Assembly: GCF_006715085.1 (NCBI RefSeq)
Contig: NZ_VFMM01000003.1
Coordinates: forward strand, 434,001 to 498,000
DNA from: Kribbella jejuensis
Lineage (GTDB): Bacteria; Actinomycetota; Actinomycetes; Propionibacteriales; Kribbellaceae
Direction: 5' to 3'
Length of the DNA: 64,000 bases
The notes under the pieces: model-generated
Databases searched by the model: none
Seen by the model: the letters and a program-made list of their open reading frames with translations, nothing else
What the model was told of the DNA's origin: nothing
Translations under genes and position numbers: made by a program
Shown here: in pieces, positions 1 to 8,217 of the stretch
Layout: the number at the start of each line of letters is the position of its first letter
Numbering within the stretch: position 1 is the stretch's first letter

Positions 1-723
1 GCGGATCACGTCGTACGCCGTCAGCGCCGCTGCCTGCTGGCCGGCGGCGCACAGCGAGCGGACCAGGGCAGCGTGCACCGGCTCGTGCAGCGGAGCCATG
101 GTCGAGGCGAGGTGGAGAGCCGACAGCACCCGGTCGGGCTGGTTCAGCGAGATCGCAAGCTCCGCCGCTTCGACGCAGGCGTCGAAGAACTCGGCGTCGA
201 GACCCGCGAAGATCGGGAGCGCAGAGGGACTCTGAGCGACGCCCTCTCCGGCCGGGCCGCTCCACAACTCCAGCGCGGCGGCGTACTGGTCGAGCGCGGC
301 GGCGTCGCTGTTCTGGTCCCGGGCCGTGCCGACGAGTTGCCGGAAGCACGCGAGATCCAGGACGTCCGGTCCGGCGGTGCAGAGGTATCCGTTGGTGCTT
401 CGCGCGATGAAGGTGCCCGGTTGCCGAGGGCGCAGGGCGGGCTCGAGGAGACGGCGGAGCGATCCGACGTACTTGTGGATCACGTTCAATGCGCTGGCCG
501 GCTCGTTCTCGCCCCAGATCAGGTCGATCAGTTCGCCGGCGCCGATCGGTCTCCCGGCGCGTGCCAGCAACAGTGCGAGCAAGTAGGACTGCTGGCGTGG
601 ACCGGTGTCGACCTCGACGCCGCCGTGCCAGACGCGCAGCGGACCCAGGACCTGGAGCCTCAGCGATCCGGCGTCGCCGACAGGCTGCGCGTCGACGCTT
701 CGAGATATCAGCGTCTCCGTCAT
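1..723 (-). CDS. SARP/AfsR-type transcriptional regulator, C-terminal part outside the window
   Basis: The minus strand is open from an ATG at 723 to the window edge, 241 codons without a stop. Residues about 20-110 read as an OmpR-like winged helix (LRLQVLGPLRVWHGG, then GPRQQSYLLALLLARAG, ELIDLIWGE, IHKYVGSLRRLLEP). Residues about 118-241 read as the bacterial transcriptional activation domain of SARP proteins (FRQLVGTARDQ, ALELWSG, EPVHAALVRSLCAAGQQAAAL). A GAGGGGG ribosome site lies 7 nt upstream of the ATG. SARP proteins activate secondary-metabolite or neighbouring genes. Whether this one is a short SARP or carries an AfsR-like NB-ARC/TPR tail cannot be seen here. It is divergent from the hydrolase at 940. 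Confidence 0.88.
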   Translation of the reverse strand, partial: MTETLISRSVDAQPVGDAGSLRLQVLGPLRVWHGGVEVDTGPRQQSYLLALLLARAGRPIGAGELIDLIWGENEPASALNVIHKYVGSLRRLLEPALRPRQPGTFIARSTNGYLCTAGPDVLDLACFRQLVGTARDQNSDAAALDQYAAALELWSGPAGEGVAQSPSALPIFAGLDAEFFDACVEAAELAISLNQPDRVLSALHLASTMAPLHEPVHAALVRSLCAAGQQAAALTAYDVIR

Positions 724-939
724 GTCCGGCCCCCTCATCGACGGTCCGGCCTCCGCAGCACCCGGCGTCACGCGCTTCGGTCAAGTCGAACTCTAGAGGC
801 TGGAGTCAGGCTCCAGCCAGCGATTCACTGCAAATCCACTGGCTGTCAACTGCGCTCTCCTACGGTCGACCGTGGCGTGCACGCTCTCGCCCCGGAGCGA
901 CTCCCCGCAGCCCAGGTCGAACGAGAAGGCGAGAACACC
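724..939. promoter_or_regulatory. Divergent promoter region with nested inverted repeats
   Basis: This 216-bp gap separates the divergent SARP and hydrolase genes. It holds a perfect dyad with arms GGCTGGAG at 798-805 and CTCCAGCC at 811-818. A second overlapping pair is CAGCCAG at 814-820 and CTGGCTG at 839-845. Such stacked arms suggest a regulator binding site, plausibly for the TetR protein encoded at 1771 or for the SARP protein. No convincing -10/-35 pair was identified. Confidence 0.4.
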
Positions 940-1764
940 ATGGCGACGATCACGACCCCCGACGGGGTGGAGCTGTTCTACAAGGACTGGGGATCGGGCC
1001 GCCCGATCGTCTTCAGTCACGGCTGGCCGCTGTCGGCCGACGACTGGGACAACCAGATGCTGTTCTTCCTCGGCCAGGGCTTCCGGGTCATCGCGCACGA
1101 CCGCCGGGGACACGGAAGGTCCGCCCAGGTCTCCGACGGCCACGACATGAACCACTACGCCGACGACCTCGCGGCGCTCGTGACCCACCTCGATCTTCAC
1201 GACGCCGTGCACGTCGGTCACTCGGCCGGCGGCGGCGAAGTGGTGCGCTACCTCGGGCGGCACGGCGAGGGACGCGTGGCGAAGGCCGTGCTGATCAGCT
1301 CCGTCGTACCGTCGCAGCAGCTCACCGACGCGAACCCTGACGGTCAGCCGCCCGAGGCCTTCGCTGGTCTCAAGCAGGGCATCGCGGCGAACCGGTCGGA
1401 GTTCTTCCGCGAGGTGGCCGCTGGGCCGTTCTACGGGTACAACCGGCCAGGAGCCGAACCGTCCGAGGCAGTCATCCAGAACTGGTGGCGCCAGGGCATG
1501 ATGGGCTCGGCGAAGGCTCAGTACGACTGCGTCGACGCGTTCGCCCAGGAGGACTACACCGACGACCTGAAGAAGATCAGCGTGCCCGTCCTGGTCATGC
1601 AAGGCGACGACGACCAGATCGTTCCGTACCGCAGTACCGCGCCGCGGGCCGTCGAGATCCTCGCGAACGGAACGCTCAAGACCTACCCCGGCTGGCCGCA
1701 CGGCATCCCGACCACGAACGCCGACGTCATCAACGCAGACATCCTCGAGTTCATCAAGTCCTGA
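940..1764 (+). CDS. Alpha/beta hydrolase, non-haem chloroperoxidase/arylesterase family
   Basis: This is a 274-aa cytoplasmic alpha/beta-hydrolase. The nucleophile elbow is GHSAGG with Ser95, the acid is in QGDDDQIVP near residue 224 and the histidine is His254 in GWPHGIP. The opening SHGWPLSADDW and the AHDRRGHGRS segment are typical of the cofactor-free haloperoxidase/esterase group, whose physiological reaction is usually ester or peracid hydrolysis; the substrate is unknown. The start is ATG at 940, because the frame upstream is open but is antisense to the SARP gene. The next gene, a TetR regulator, begins 6 nt after the stop, so the two are probably cotranscribed and the regulator may control the hydrolase. 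Confidence 0.9.
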   Translation: MATITTPDGVELFYKDWGSGRPIVFSHGWPLSADDWDNQMLFFLGQGFRVIAHDRRGHGRSAQVSDGHDMNHYADDLAALVTHLDLHDAVHVGHSAGGGEVVRYLGRHGEGRVAKAVLISSVVPSQQLTDANPDGQPPEAFAGLKQGIAANRSEFFREVAAGPFYGYNRPGAEPSEAVIQNWWRQGMMGSAKAQYDCVDAFAQEDYTDDLKKISVPVLVMQGDDDQIVPYRSTAPRAVEILANGTLKTYPGWPHGIPTTNADVINADILEFIKS

Positions 1765-1770
1765 AGGCCG

Positions 1771-2382
1771 GTGCCGGAACAGTCGGGGAGTCGGCGCGCG
1801 CTGTACGCCGAGCTGACCCGCCGCGAGGTGGTGCGCTCGGCGCGGAAGTTGTTCGGCCGGTACGGGTATGCGCAGACCACCGTCGAGAGCATCGCCCGGG
1901 ATGCCGGGGTGTCAGCGGCGACGGTGTACGCGCAGTGCGGCGGCAAGGAGGGCCTGCTGCAGACGCTGATGGACATGTGGACCACCAGTCACCTGGTGCC
2001 GAGCATCATCGCCGAGTGCGCCGCCGCCGAGTCGGCGCACGCCAAGCTCGACGCGCTGGCCAGGGGCTACGTCGCGATCTACGCGGAGTCGGGCGACATC
2101 ATCCGGATCGTGACCCGGGCCGCGGCCGGCGCGCCCGCGGCGGAGGCGTTTCTCAAGGTGGCCGACGAACGCCAGCAGAACGCGCTCCGGGACATCGTCA
2201 CCGGCCTGCGGGACGTCGGCGGCCTCGCCGACGGGATCACGGTGGAGGAAGCGGTGCAGATCATCTTCTTCCACTTCCGGTACGCCCAGTTCGCGCTCGC
2301 CGCGGACGAGTTCGGCTGGGGTGCCGAACGCACGACCCGCTGGCTCACCGAGCGGGTCGAATCCGCGATCCTGAAGACCTAG
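1771..2382 (+). CDS. TetR/AcrR family transcriptional regulator
   Basis: This 203-aa protein begins with GTG 6 nt after the hydrolase stop, with AAGG just upstream. Residues about 16-62 form the TetR helix-turn-helix (REVVRSARKLFGRYGYAQTT, IARDAGVSAATVYAQCGGKEGLL). The remainder is an alpha-helical ligand domain without a recognisable subfamily signature. It most likely represses the hydrolase operon and itself. Its stop overlaps the hrpA stop by 3 bp in a convergent arrangement. Confidence 0.88.
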   Translation: MPEQSGSRRALYAELTRREVVRSARKLFGRYGYAQTTVESIARDAGVSAATVYAQCGGKEGLLQTLMDMWTTSHLVPSIIAECAAAESAHAKLDALARGYVAIYAESGDIIRIVTRAAAGAPAAEAFLKVADERQQNALRDIVTGLRDVGGLADGITVEEAVQIIFFHFRYAQFALAADEFGWGAERTTRWLTERVESAILKT

Positions 2383-5300
2383 CTCTCGGCCAGTGCCTTG
2401 CGGATGCGTTTCTCGGAGATCGGGTACGGCGTGCCGAGGGTCTGGGCGAACAGGCTGACGCGGAGTTCCTCGAGCATCCAGCGGACCTCCAGGAGCTCTG
2501 GGCTCGGGTACTTGCCGGTGGGGACCGCGCGGAGCTTCTTGCGGTACTCGTCGGTGAGCATGTCGACGACGGCCATTCCGGAACGGTCGCGCGCCGCGTT
2601 GGCGCCGAGCTTGTCGAGGCGCTGTTCCATGCCGCGCAGGTAGCGGACGAGATCGGGCAGACGCTTCGCGCCGGTCTCGGTGATGAAACCCGGATGCACG
2701 AGCCCTTCGAGTTGGCCGCGTACGTCGGACAGCGCGGCCAGCAACGCCGGCGAGGAGGCCCGGGAGATCTGCTTGTCGACCGTGCGCGCGTGCGCCAGTA
2801 CCTGCTCGACCAGCTGCAGGATCGTCAGTACGGTGTCCGCGAGGTCCGACCGTACGGCGTCGCGCAGGATCGAGAACGCGGTCAGGTTCCACGCCGGTCC
2901 GCCGGCCGCGGCCATCAACTGGTCGACGGCCGCGCCGATCGCGTCGTCCAGCAACTCGCCGACGTTGCGATGCGGTCCGGCCATCAGCGTCATCTTCTGC
3001 TGATTGCTCAGGTGGCGCTGTACAACGTCGATCACGGACGGCATGGTCAGCAGCAGAAGCCGGCGGGTGCCCGCCCACATCGCGGCGGCCTGATCCCGCT
3101 CGGTCTCCTGCAGGCGGATCGCGACGGTCTTGCCCTCGTCGACGAGCGCCGGGTACCCCGCGACGGTCAGGCCGTTGCGGTGTTCGGAGAAGCTGCGGGG
3201 GAGATCGCCGAACGTCCAGTCGGTCAGCCCGGACTTCTCCAGGCCACTGACCGCCTTCGACGCGACCTGCGAGATCGCGGCCTTCGTCTTCGGCTTCAGC
3301 TTCTCCTTGAGCTTCGCCAGGTCCTTGCCCTCGGCCACCGTCTTGCCTTTGTCGTCCTCGATCCGGAACGTCATCCGCAGGTGCTCCGGCACCCGCGTCC
3401 AGTCCCAGTCGGCCGGTTCGATGACCACGCCGCGCAGTTCCCGGAGCGCGCGGGCCATCGCGTCGGTCAGCGGCCCGGACGCGGGATCCAGCTCGGGCAG
3501 GATCTGCCGTGCGTGATCCGGCGCCGGGACGATGTTCCGCCGGATGTTCTTCGGCAGCGACTTGATCAGCGTGGTGACGAGTTCCTCGCGGAACCCGGGT
3601 ACGGTCCACTCGAAGCCGTCCGCGGTGACCTGGTTCAGCACGAGGAGCGGGATGTGCACGGTTACACCGTCCGCATCGGTGCCGGGTTCGAACGCGTAGG
3701 TGAGGTCGAAGGTCATCCCGTTCTGCGACCAGTGCAGCGGGAACTCCTCCTCGCGCACCTCGGCGCCCTCCCGGACCACGAGCGAACGCTCGAAATCGAG
3801 CAGGTCGTGGTCGCGCTGCCGGGCCGTCTTCCACCAGGTGTCGAAGTGCCGCCCGGTGACCACCTCGGCGCCGATCCGTTCGTCGTAGAACGCGAACAGC
3901 GTCTCGTCGTCGACCAGCAGATCGCGCCGGCGGGTCCGTTCCTCGAGTTCCTCGACCTCTTCGATCAGCTTGCGGTTCTCGTGGAAGAACTTGTGGTGGG
4001 TGTCCCAGTCGCCCTCGACCAGCGCGTGCCGGATGAACAGCTCGCGGGACACCACCGGGTCGACCTTGCCGTAGTTGACCTTGCGCCGGGCAACGATCGG
4101 TACGCCGTACAGCGTGACTTTCTCGTACGCCATCACGGCGCCGGCCTTGCGCTCCCAGTGCGGTTCGGAGTACGACCGTTTGATCAGGTGTGGCGCGAGG
4201 TCTTCGGCCCACTCGGGCTCGATCTTCGCGTTCACCCGGGCCCAGAGCTTCGAGGTCTCGACGAGCTCGGCGGCCATCACGAACTGCGGCGGCTTCTTGA
4301 ACAGCCCGGAGCCCGGGAAGATCGCGAACTTCGTCCCGCGGGCGCCGAGGTACTGGTGCTGGTTCGCCGGGTCCTTCATGCCGAGGTGGCTCAGCAGACC
4401 CGACATCAGCGAGATGTGCACGCTGTTCGGGTCGGCCGGTTCGCCGCTGTTCAGCTTGACGCCGATCTGCGACGCGACCTGACGGAGCTGCGCATAGATG
4501 TCCTGCCACTCGCGGACCCGCAGATAGTTCAGGTACTCGTTGCGGCACATCCGGCGGAACTGGTTCCCGGACAGCTCCTTCTGCTGCTTCTTCAGGTAAC
4601 CCCAGAGGTTCAGGTATCCGAGGAAGTCGCTGTTCGGGTCGCGGAACCGCGCGTGCGCCTGCTGCGCCTGCGCCTCCGCGTCGGTCGGCCGTTCGCGCGG
4701 GTCCTGGATCGAGAGCGCGGCGGCGATCACCATCACCTCGCGGACGCAGGCGTGTTTGTCGGCCTCGACGATCATCCGGGCCAGCCGCGGGTCGAGCGGG
4801 ATCTGCGCGAGCTGCCGGCCGATCGGTGTGAGCCGGCCGCCCTTCGGGTTCTCGATCGCGCCGAGCTCGGTCAGCAGTTGCAGACCGTCGGTGATGCTGC
4901 GCTTGTCCGGCTCGTCGATGAACGGGAACGCGGCGATGTCGCCGAGCCCGATCGCGGTCATCTGCAAGATGACGCTCGCGAGGTTGGTCCGCAGGATCTC
5001 CGGATCGGTGAACTCCGGGCGGTTCTCGAAGTCCTCCTCGGAGTACAGCCGGATGCAGATGCCGTCGCTGGTCCGGCCGCTGCGGCCCTTGCGCTGGTTC
5101 GCGCTCGCCTGCGACACCGGTTCGATCGGCAGGTGCTGGACCTTGGTGCGGTGGCTGTACCGCGAGATGCGCGCCGTACCGGGGTCGATCACGTACTTGA
5201 TGCCCGGGACCGTCAGCGAGGTCTCGGCGACGTTCGTGGCGAGCACGATCCGGCGGTTCGCGTGCGGCTGGAAGACGCGGTGCTGCTCGGCGTTCGAGAG

Positions 5301-6866
5301 CCGCGCGTACAGCGGGAGGATCTCGGTGGTACGGCGAACGCCCGAGAACTTGTCGTTCAGCGCGTCGGCGGTGTCGCGGATCTCGCGCTCCCCGGACAGG
5401 AACACCAGGACGTCGCCGTCCGCCTCGTACTCGAGCTCGTCGACGGCGTCCAGGATCGCCTGCGTCTGGTCGCGGTCGATCGTGCTCGGGTCGTCCGGGT
5501 CGTTGACCGGGCGGTACCGCACCTCGACCGGGTAGGTCCGGCCGGACACCTCGACGATCGGCGCGGGGTTGCCCTTGGCGTCCGCGAAGTGCGCGGCGAA
5601 CCGCTCCGGGTCGATGGTGGCGGAGGTGATGATCACCTTGAGGTCCGGGCGGCGGGGGAGCAGCCGTTTCAGGTACCCGAGGATGAAGTCGATGTTGAGG
5701 CTGCGCTCGTGCGCCTCGTCGATGATGAGTGTGTCGTACCGGGTGAGGTCGCGGTCGCGCTGCAGCTCGTTGAGCAGGATGCCGTCGGTCATCAGCTTGA
5801 CCAGCGAACGTTCGCTCACCTTGTCGGTGAACCGTACGGCGAAACCGATCGTCTCGCCCAGCTCGGTGCCGAGCTCCTCCGCGATCCGCTCGGCGACCGT
5901 TCGCGCGGCCAGCCGGCGCGGCTGGGTGTGACCGATCATGCCGCGGATGCCCCGGCCCAGCTCGAGACAGATCTTCGGGATCTGCGTGGTCTTCCCGGAA
6001 CCGGTCTCACCCGCGACCACCACGACCTGGTGCTCGCGGATCGCGTCCGCGATCTCGTCCTTCAGCTGACTGACCGGCAAGTCTTCCGGATAGGAAATCT
6101 CCGGCACAGCAGCCCGCCGCACCTCAACCCGCCGCTCAGCCTGCTCAACCGCCCCGACCACGGCCCGCAGCTCGCCAGCCCGCTTCTTGGGATCGGTCGT
6201 CCGCCGAACCCGCTCCAACCGCCGCCCCAACTGCTCCCGGTCGTACGCCGTCAGCCCCTCAAGCCGCCCAACCACCTCCCCCAAACTCACCCCACTCGCC
6301 AGCTCATCTACCCTGCCGCGACTCCGCCCAGCCCCATCCCGGCCACCTGGCCCACCGCCATCCCGGCCACCTGGCCCACCGCCATCCCGGCCACCTGGCC
6401 CACCGCCATCCCGGCCACCTGGCCCACCGCCATCCCGGCCACCGCGCCCGGCGCCATACGGGCCACGTCGCCCCGCCACACCACGTTCGGCGCGATCCAA
6501 GCCAGCGCTCCCGGCGCGATCCAAGCCAGCGCTCCCGGCGCGATCCAAGCCAGCGCTCCCGGCGCGATCCAAGCCAGCGCGCCCGGTCCCGTCGCGGCCA
6601 TTGCGCCCACCGGCATCCGGGCCACTCTGCTCGGCGCCTTCCTGGCGAGCCTGCCCATTGCCGCGCGGGCGGCGCTCTGCGCCGCTGGCCTCTGCTGTGG
6701 CGCGCGACGTGTCGACGCTCGCCGCGGGACGGTCGCTTGCAGCTGCGCCGGGGGACTGTTCCGTGGGGGCCGATTGGCCTCTTCCGCCGCGGCGGCGTCG
6801 GCGGGGTGCCGGGGACGGGGTGGGGGCTGGGGATGGACTCGTGGACTCGGTCCGGGCATCAGGCAT
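2379..6866 (-). CDS. hrpA: ATP-dependent RNA helicase HrpA
   Basis: A 1495-aa DEAH-box helicase. Walker A (GETGSGKT) lies near residue 287, DEAH (IIDEAHERS) near 384, the SATID motif follows, and motif VI QRKGRSGR is near 594. Helicase-associated and OB-fold regions follow, and a long HrpA-specific C-terminal domain fills the last ~600 residues. HrpA proteins of about 1300 aa act in mRNA and ribosome rescue, unwinding RNA 3' to 5' and clearing stalled or collided ribosomes in Proteobacteria. Here the first ~250 residues are an added low-complexity, Arg/Gly/Asp-rich region made of two 8-residue repeat families (encoded at 6334-6442 and 6492-6587). It resembles an RGG-like disordered RNA-binding tail. 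The start is ATG at 6866. The gene is monocistronic. Confidence 0.95.
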   Translation of the reverse strand: MPDARTESTSPSPAPTPSPAPRRRRRGGRGQSAPTEQSPGAAASDRPAASVDTSRATAEASGAERRPRGNGQARQEGAEQSGPDAGGRNGRDGTGRAGLDRAGSAGLDRAGSAGLDRAGSAGLDRAERGVAGRRGPYGAGRGGRDGGGPGGRDGGGPGGRDGGGPGGRDGGGPGGRDGAGRSRGRVDELASGVSLGEVVGRLEGLTAYDREQLGRRLERVRRTTDPKKRAGELRAVVGAVEQAERRVEVRRAAVPEISYPEDLPVSQLKDEIADAIREHQVVVVAGETGSGKTTQIPKICLELGRGIRGMIGHTQPRRLAARTVAERIAEELGTELGETIGFAVRFTDKVSERSLVKLMTDGILLNELQRDRDLTRYDTLIIDEAHERSLNIDFILGYLKRLLPRRPDLKVIITSATIDPERFAAHFADAKGNPAPIVEVSGRTYPVEVRYRPVNDPDDPSTIDRDQTQAILDAVDELEYEADGDVLVFLSGEREIRDTADALNDKFSGVRRTTEILPLYARLSNAEQHRVFQPHANRRIVLATNVAETSLTVPGIKYVIDPGTARISRYSHRTKVQHLPIEPVSQASANQRKGRSGRTSDGICIRLYSEEDFENRPEFTDPEILRTNLASVILQMTAIGLGDIAAFPFIDEPDKRSITDGLQLLTELGAIENPKGGRLTPIGRQLAQIPLDPRLARMIVEADKHACVREVMVIAAALSIQDPRERPTDAEAQAQQAHARFRDPNSDFLGYLNLWGYLKKQQKELSGNQFRRMCRNEYLNYLRVREWQDIYAQLRQVASQIGVKLNSGEPADPNSVHISLMSGLLSHLGMKDPANQHQYLGARGTKFAIFPGSGLFKKPPQFVMAAELVETSKLWARVNAKIEPEWAEDLAPHLIKRSYSEPHWERKAGAVMAYEKVTLYGVPIVARRKVNYGKVDPVVSRELFIRHALVEGDWDTHHKFFHENRKLIEEVEELEERTRRRDLLVDDETLFAFYDERIGAEVVTGRHFDTWWKTARQRDHDLLDFERSLVVREGAEVREEEFPLHWSQNGMTFDLTYAFEPGTDADGVTVHIPLLVLNQVTADGFEWTVPGFREELVTTLIKSLPKNIRRNIVPAPDHARQILPELDPASGPLTDAMARALRELRGVVIEPADWDWTRVPEHLRMTFRIEDDKGKTVAEGKDLAKLKEKLKPKTKAAISQVASKAVSGLEKSGLTDWTFGDLPRSFSEHRNGLTVAGYPALVDEGKTVAIRLQETERDQAAAMWAGTRRLLLLTMPSVIDVVQRHLSNQQKMTLMAGPHRNVGELLDDAIGAAVDQLMAAAGGPAWNLTAFSILRDAVRSDLADTVLTILQLVEQVLAHARTVDKQISRASSPALLAALSDVRGQLEGLVHPGFITETGAKRLPDLVRYLRGMEQRLDKLGANAARDRSGMAVVDMLTDEYRKKLRAVPTGKYPSPELLEVRWMLEELRVSLFAQTLGTPYPISEKRIRKALAES
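6334..6442. repeat. 24-bp in-frame minisatellite in hrpA, about 4.5 copies
   Basis: Four consecutive 24-bp units begin at 6334, 6358, 6382 and 6406, with a partial fifth at 6430. On the hrpA strand each encodes the octapeptide GGRDGGGP. The units are almost identical at DNA level, which indicates recent slippage expansion. Because 24 is a multiple of 3, copy-number change would not break the frame. Confidence 0.95.
6492..6587. repeat. Second 24-bp in-frame minisatellite in hrpA, 4 copies
   Basis: Units begin at 6492, 6516, 6540 and 6564. The last is slightly diverged at its 3' end. On the hrpA strand each encodes the octapeptide LDRAGSAG or a close variant. The sequence is unrelated to the neighbouring GGRDGGGP array but has the same 24-bp period. 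Confidence 0.95.
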
Positions 6867-6984
6867 AACTCATCCAGTTTAGGCGGCCACCCCCAACCCA
6901 TCACCCGGATTACCGACCACCCAGCCCATCACATTCGGCCCGGGACAAGAACCGCACGCGAGAGCTGCGTGGTCGGCACGGATC

Positions 6985-7490
6985 GCGGTGGCCTGGAGAC
7001 CCGCCAGACGTGCACCGACCCCTCGACCCCGAGGACCGGGTGGGGGAGGCCGGCGGGACGCGTTCAGTCGCGCGATGACGGAACGTTGACGACGAGGACC
7101 GCGGTAGGGAAGCCCAGGCTTCAGCCCTGCACCGACACGTTGACCGCGGAGGCCGGGATCGGGATGTCCGGGGACGCGTCCAGTCGTGGACCGACGCCTT
7201 GACCGCGGGGACCGGGATCGGGATGTCCGGGGACGCGTCCAGTCGTGGACCGACGCCTTGACCGCAAGTGCCGAGGGGGGAGTCCGGTGGGGCGTGTACG
7301 GTCGTGCGCCGGCAGTTGGTCCGTGAGGGGGGGGTTTGGGATATCCGGGGAAAGGCGTCCAGTCGTGCACTTATCTCTTGACCGCAAGCGCCGAGGCGGG
7401 GGAGTCCGGGGGATGTGTTCGATTGTGTGCGGGCGTTTCTCCGCGAGGGCCATGGGGTGACCAGCGGGAGGTTCAGTCGTGGGGGGAGGG
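6985..7490. repeat. Degenerate ~59-bp tandem array resembling the 3' end of the adjacent usp gene
   Basis: No gene is supported between the hrpA start (6866) and the usp stop (7473). Instead a unit recurs about every 55-61 bp, recognisable by a TTCAGTCGTG-like core followed by a CTTGACCGC-like core. The cores start near 7001, 7062, 7118, 7177, 7236, 7295, 7356 and 7417. The ninth, at 7472, is the actual end of the usp reading frame. Two neighbouring 59-bp units (7142-7200 and 7201-7259) differ at only two positions. Read on the minus strand in the appropriate frame, a unit gives PDIPIPVPAVKASVHDW, matching the usp C-terminus LLESPVPVLAVKVPSPHD. The period is not a multiple of 3, so no continuous protein is made. 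Confidence 0.85.
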
Positions 7491-7877
7491 GACCTTGACG
7501 GCTAGGACTGGGACGGGGGATTCGAGGAGGACTCGTTGGGCGGTGCTGCCGAGGATCAGTTTGCCGACGGGGCTGCGGCGGCGGAGGCCGAGGACGATCA
7601 GGCCTACGTCGTCGGCGGCGGCTGCCTTCAGGAGCGCGCCCGCCACGTCGCCCTCCGACAACGCCTGCTCGATCGTCACCTCGACGCCGGCCTCGCGGAG
7701 CTTGGTCTCGGCGGCCGCCAACTCGTCGGCGTTGGCGTAGCGGGCGTCGATGTAGGAGTCGCCGCGGCTCGTGTTCAGCAGCAGGATCGACGCTCCCCGC
7801 AGCGTGGCTTCGGCCGCCGCCGCGCTCAGCGCCGCCTCACCTTCGGGCGTTGGTACGTATCCGACGAGAATCTTCAC
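7473..7877 (-). CDS. Universal stress protein (UspA family), single domain
   Basis: A 134-aa single-domain Usp protein. It opens with KILVGYVPTPEGEAAL and ends with the ATP-binding signature GLRRRSPVGKLILGSTAQRV, followed by VPVLAVK, so it should be an ATP-binding Usp that dimerises in the cytoplasm. The longer frame up to 7913 adds a Gly/Arg stretch that does not fit the family. GTG at 7877, which puts the first beta strand at residue 2 and has GGGAG upstream, is the preferred start. The gene is flanked by repeats on both sides: the 59-bp array beyond its stop and GC-rich minisatellite DNA before its start. Confidence 0.88.
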   Translation of the reverse strand: MKILVGYVPTPEGEAALSAAAAEATLRGASILLLNTSRGDSYIDARYANADELAAAETKLREAGVEVTIEQALSEGDVAGALLKAAAADDVGLIVLGLRRRSPVGKLILGSTAQRVLLESPVPVLAVKVPSPHD

Positions 7878-8217
7878 GCCCCCCACTCTCCCATGCGCGC
7901 GCACCCAAGCCACTCACCAACCGCACCGCGACCCCTGGACCCACACCATTCACCAACCGCACCGCGACCCCTCGACCCGCGCGATTCATCAGCCGACCCG
8001 CGTCGGTGGGTGGGTTCGGTGGTTCGGTGGGTGGGTTCGGTGGGGCGGGGAGTCGTGGGGCGGTGGGTGGGTTCGTGGGGCGAGAGGTGGTGGTTGATGA
8101 GCCGTGTGGGACGAGCGGTCCCGCCGCCTCTCGACGCATGGCTGTCGGAGCGGTCCCAGACGTTGGCTCGTCGGCTTGGGGAGTGTCGTGGGGCGTCCCG
8201 GTAGGTTGGAGGGCGTG
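7878..8217. repeat. Low-complexity divergent intergenic region with short tandem repeats
   Basis: This gap of about 340 bp lies between the divergent usp and LLM genes. It contains a 36-bp direct repeat (about 7912-7942 and 7948-7978, nearly identical, with a weaker third copy after 7980). A block at 8010-8090 is built of GGTGGGTGGGTTCGGTGG-like units. Several open frames cross it, but their translations are only Pro/Thr/Arg or Gly/Trp repeats. Promoters for both genes must lie here; none is obvious. Confidence 0.7.

Noticed and set aside
6334..6587. CRISPR-like regular repeats
   Set aside because: The 24-bp units are contiguous without spacers and encode in-frame octapeptides within hrpA. 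The 59-bp array also has no unique spacers. No cas genes are present.
1485..7202. A 5.7-kb continuous open frame on the plus strand
   Set aside because: It lies antisense to hrpA and its translation is Arg/Asp/Val-rich with no family resemblance; high GC removes stops from the opposite frame. The genuine proteins are on the minus strand.
6879..7453. Two overlapping minus-strand ORFs of 163 and 110 codons
   Set aside because: They merely read through the 59-bp repeat units in shifting frames; composition is repeat-driven (Pro/Arg) and there is no conserved domain.
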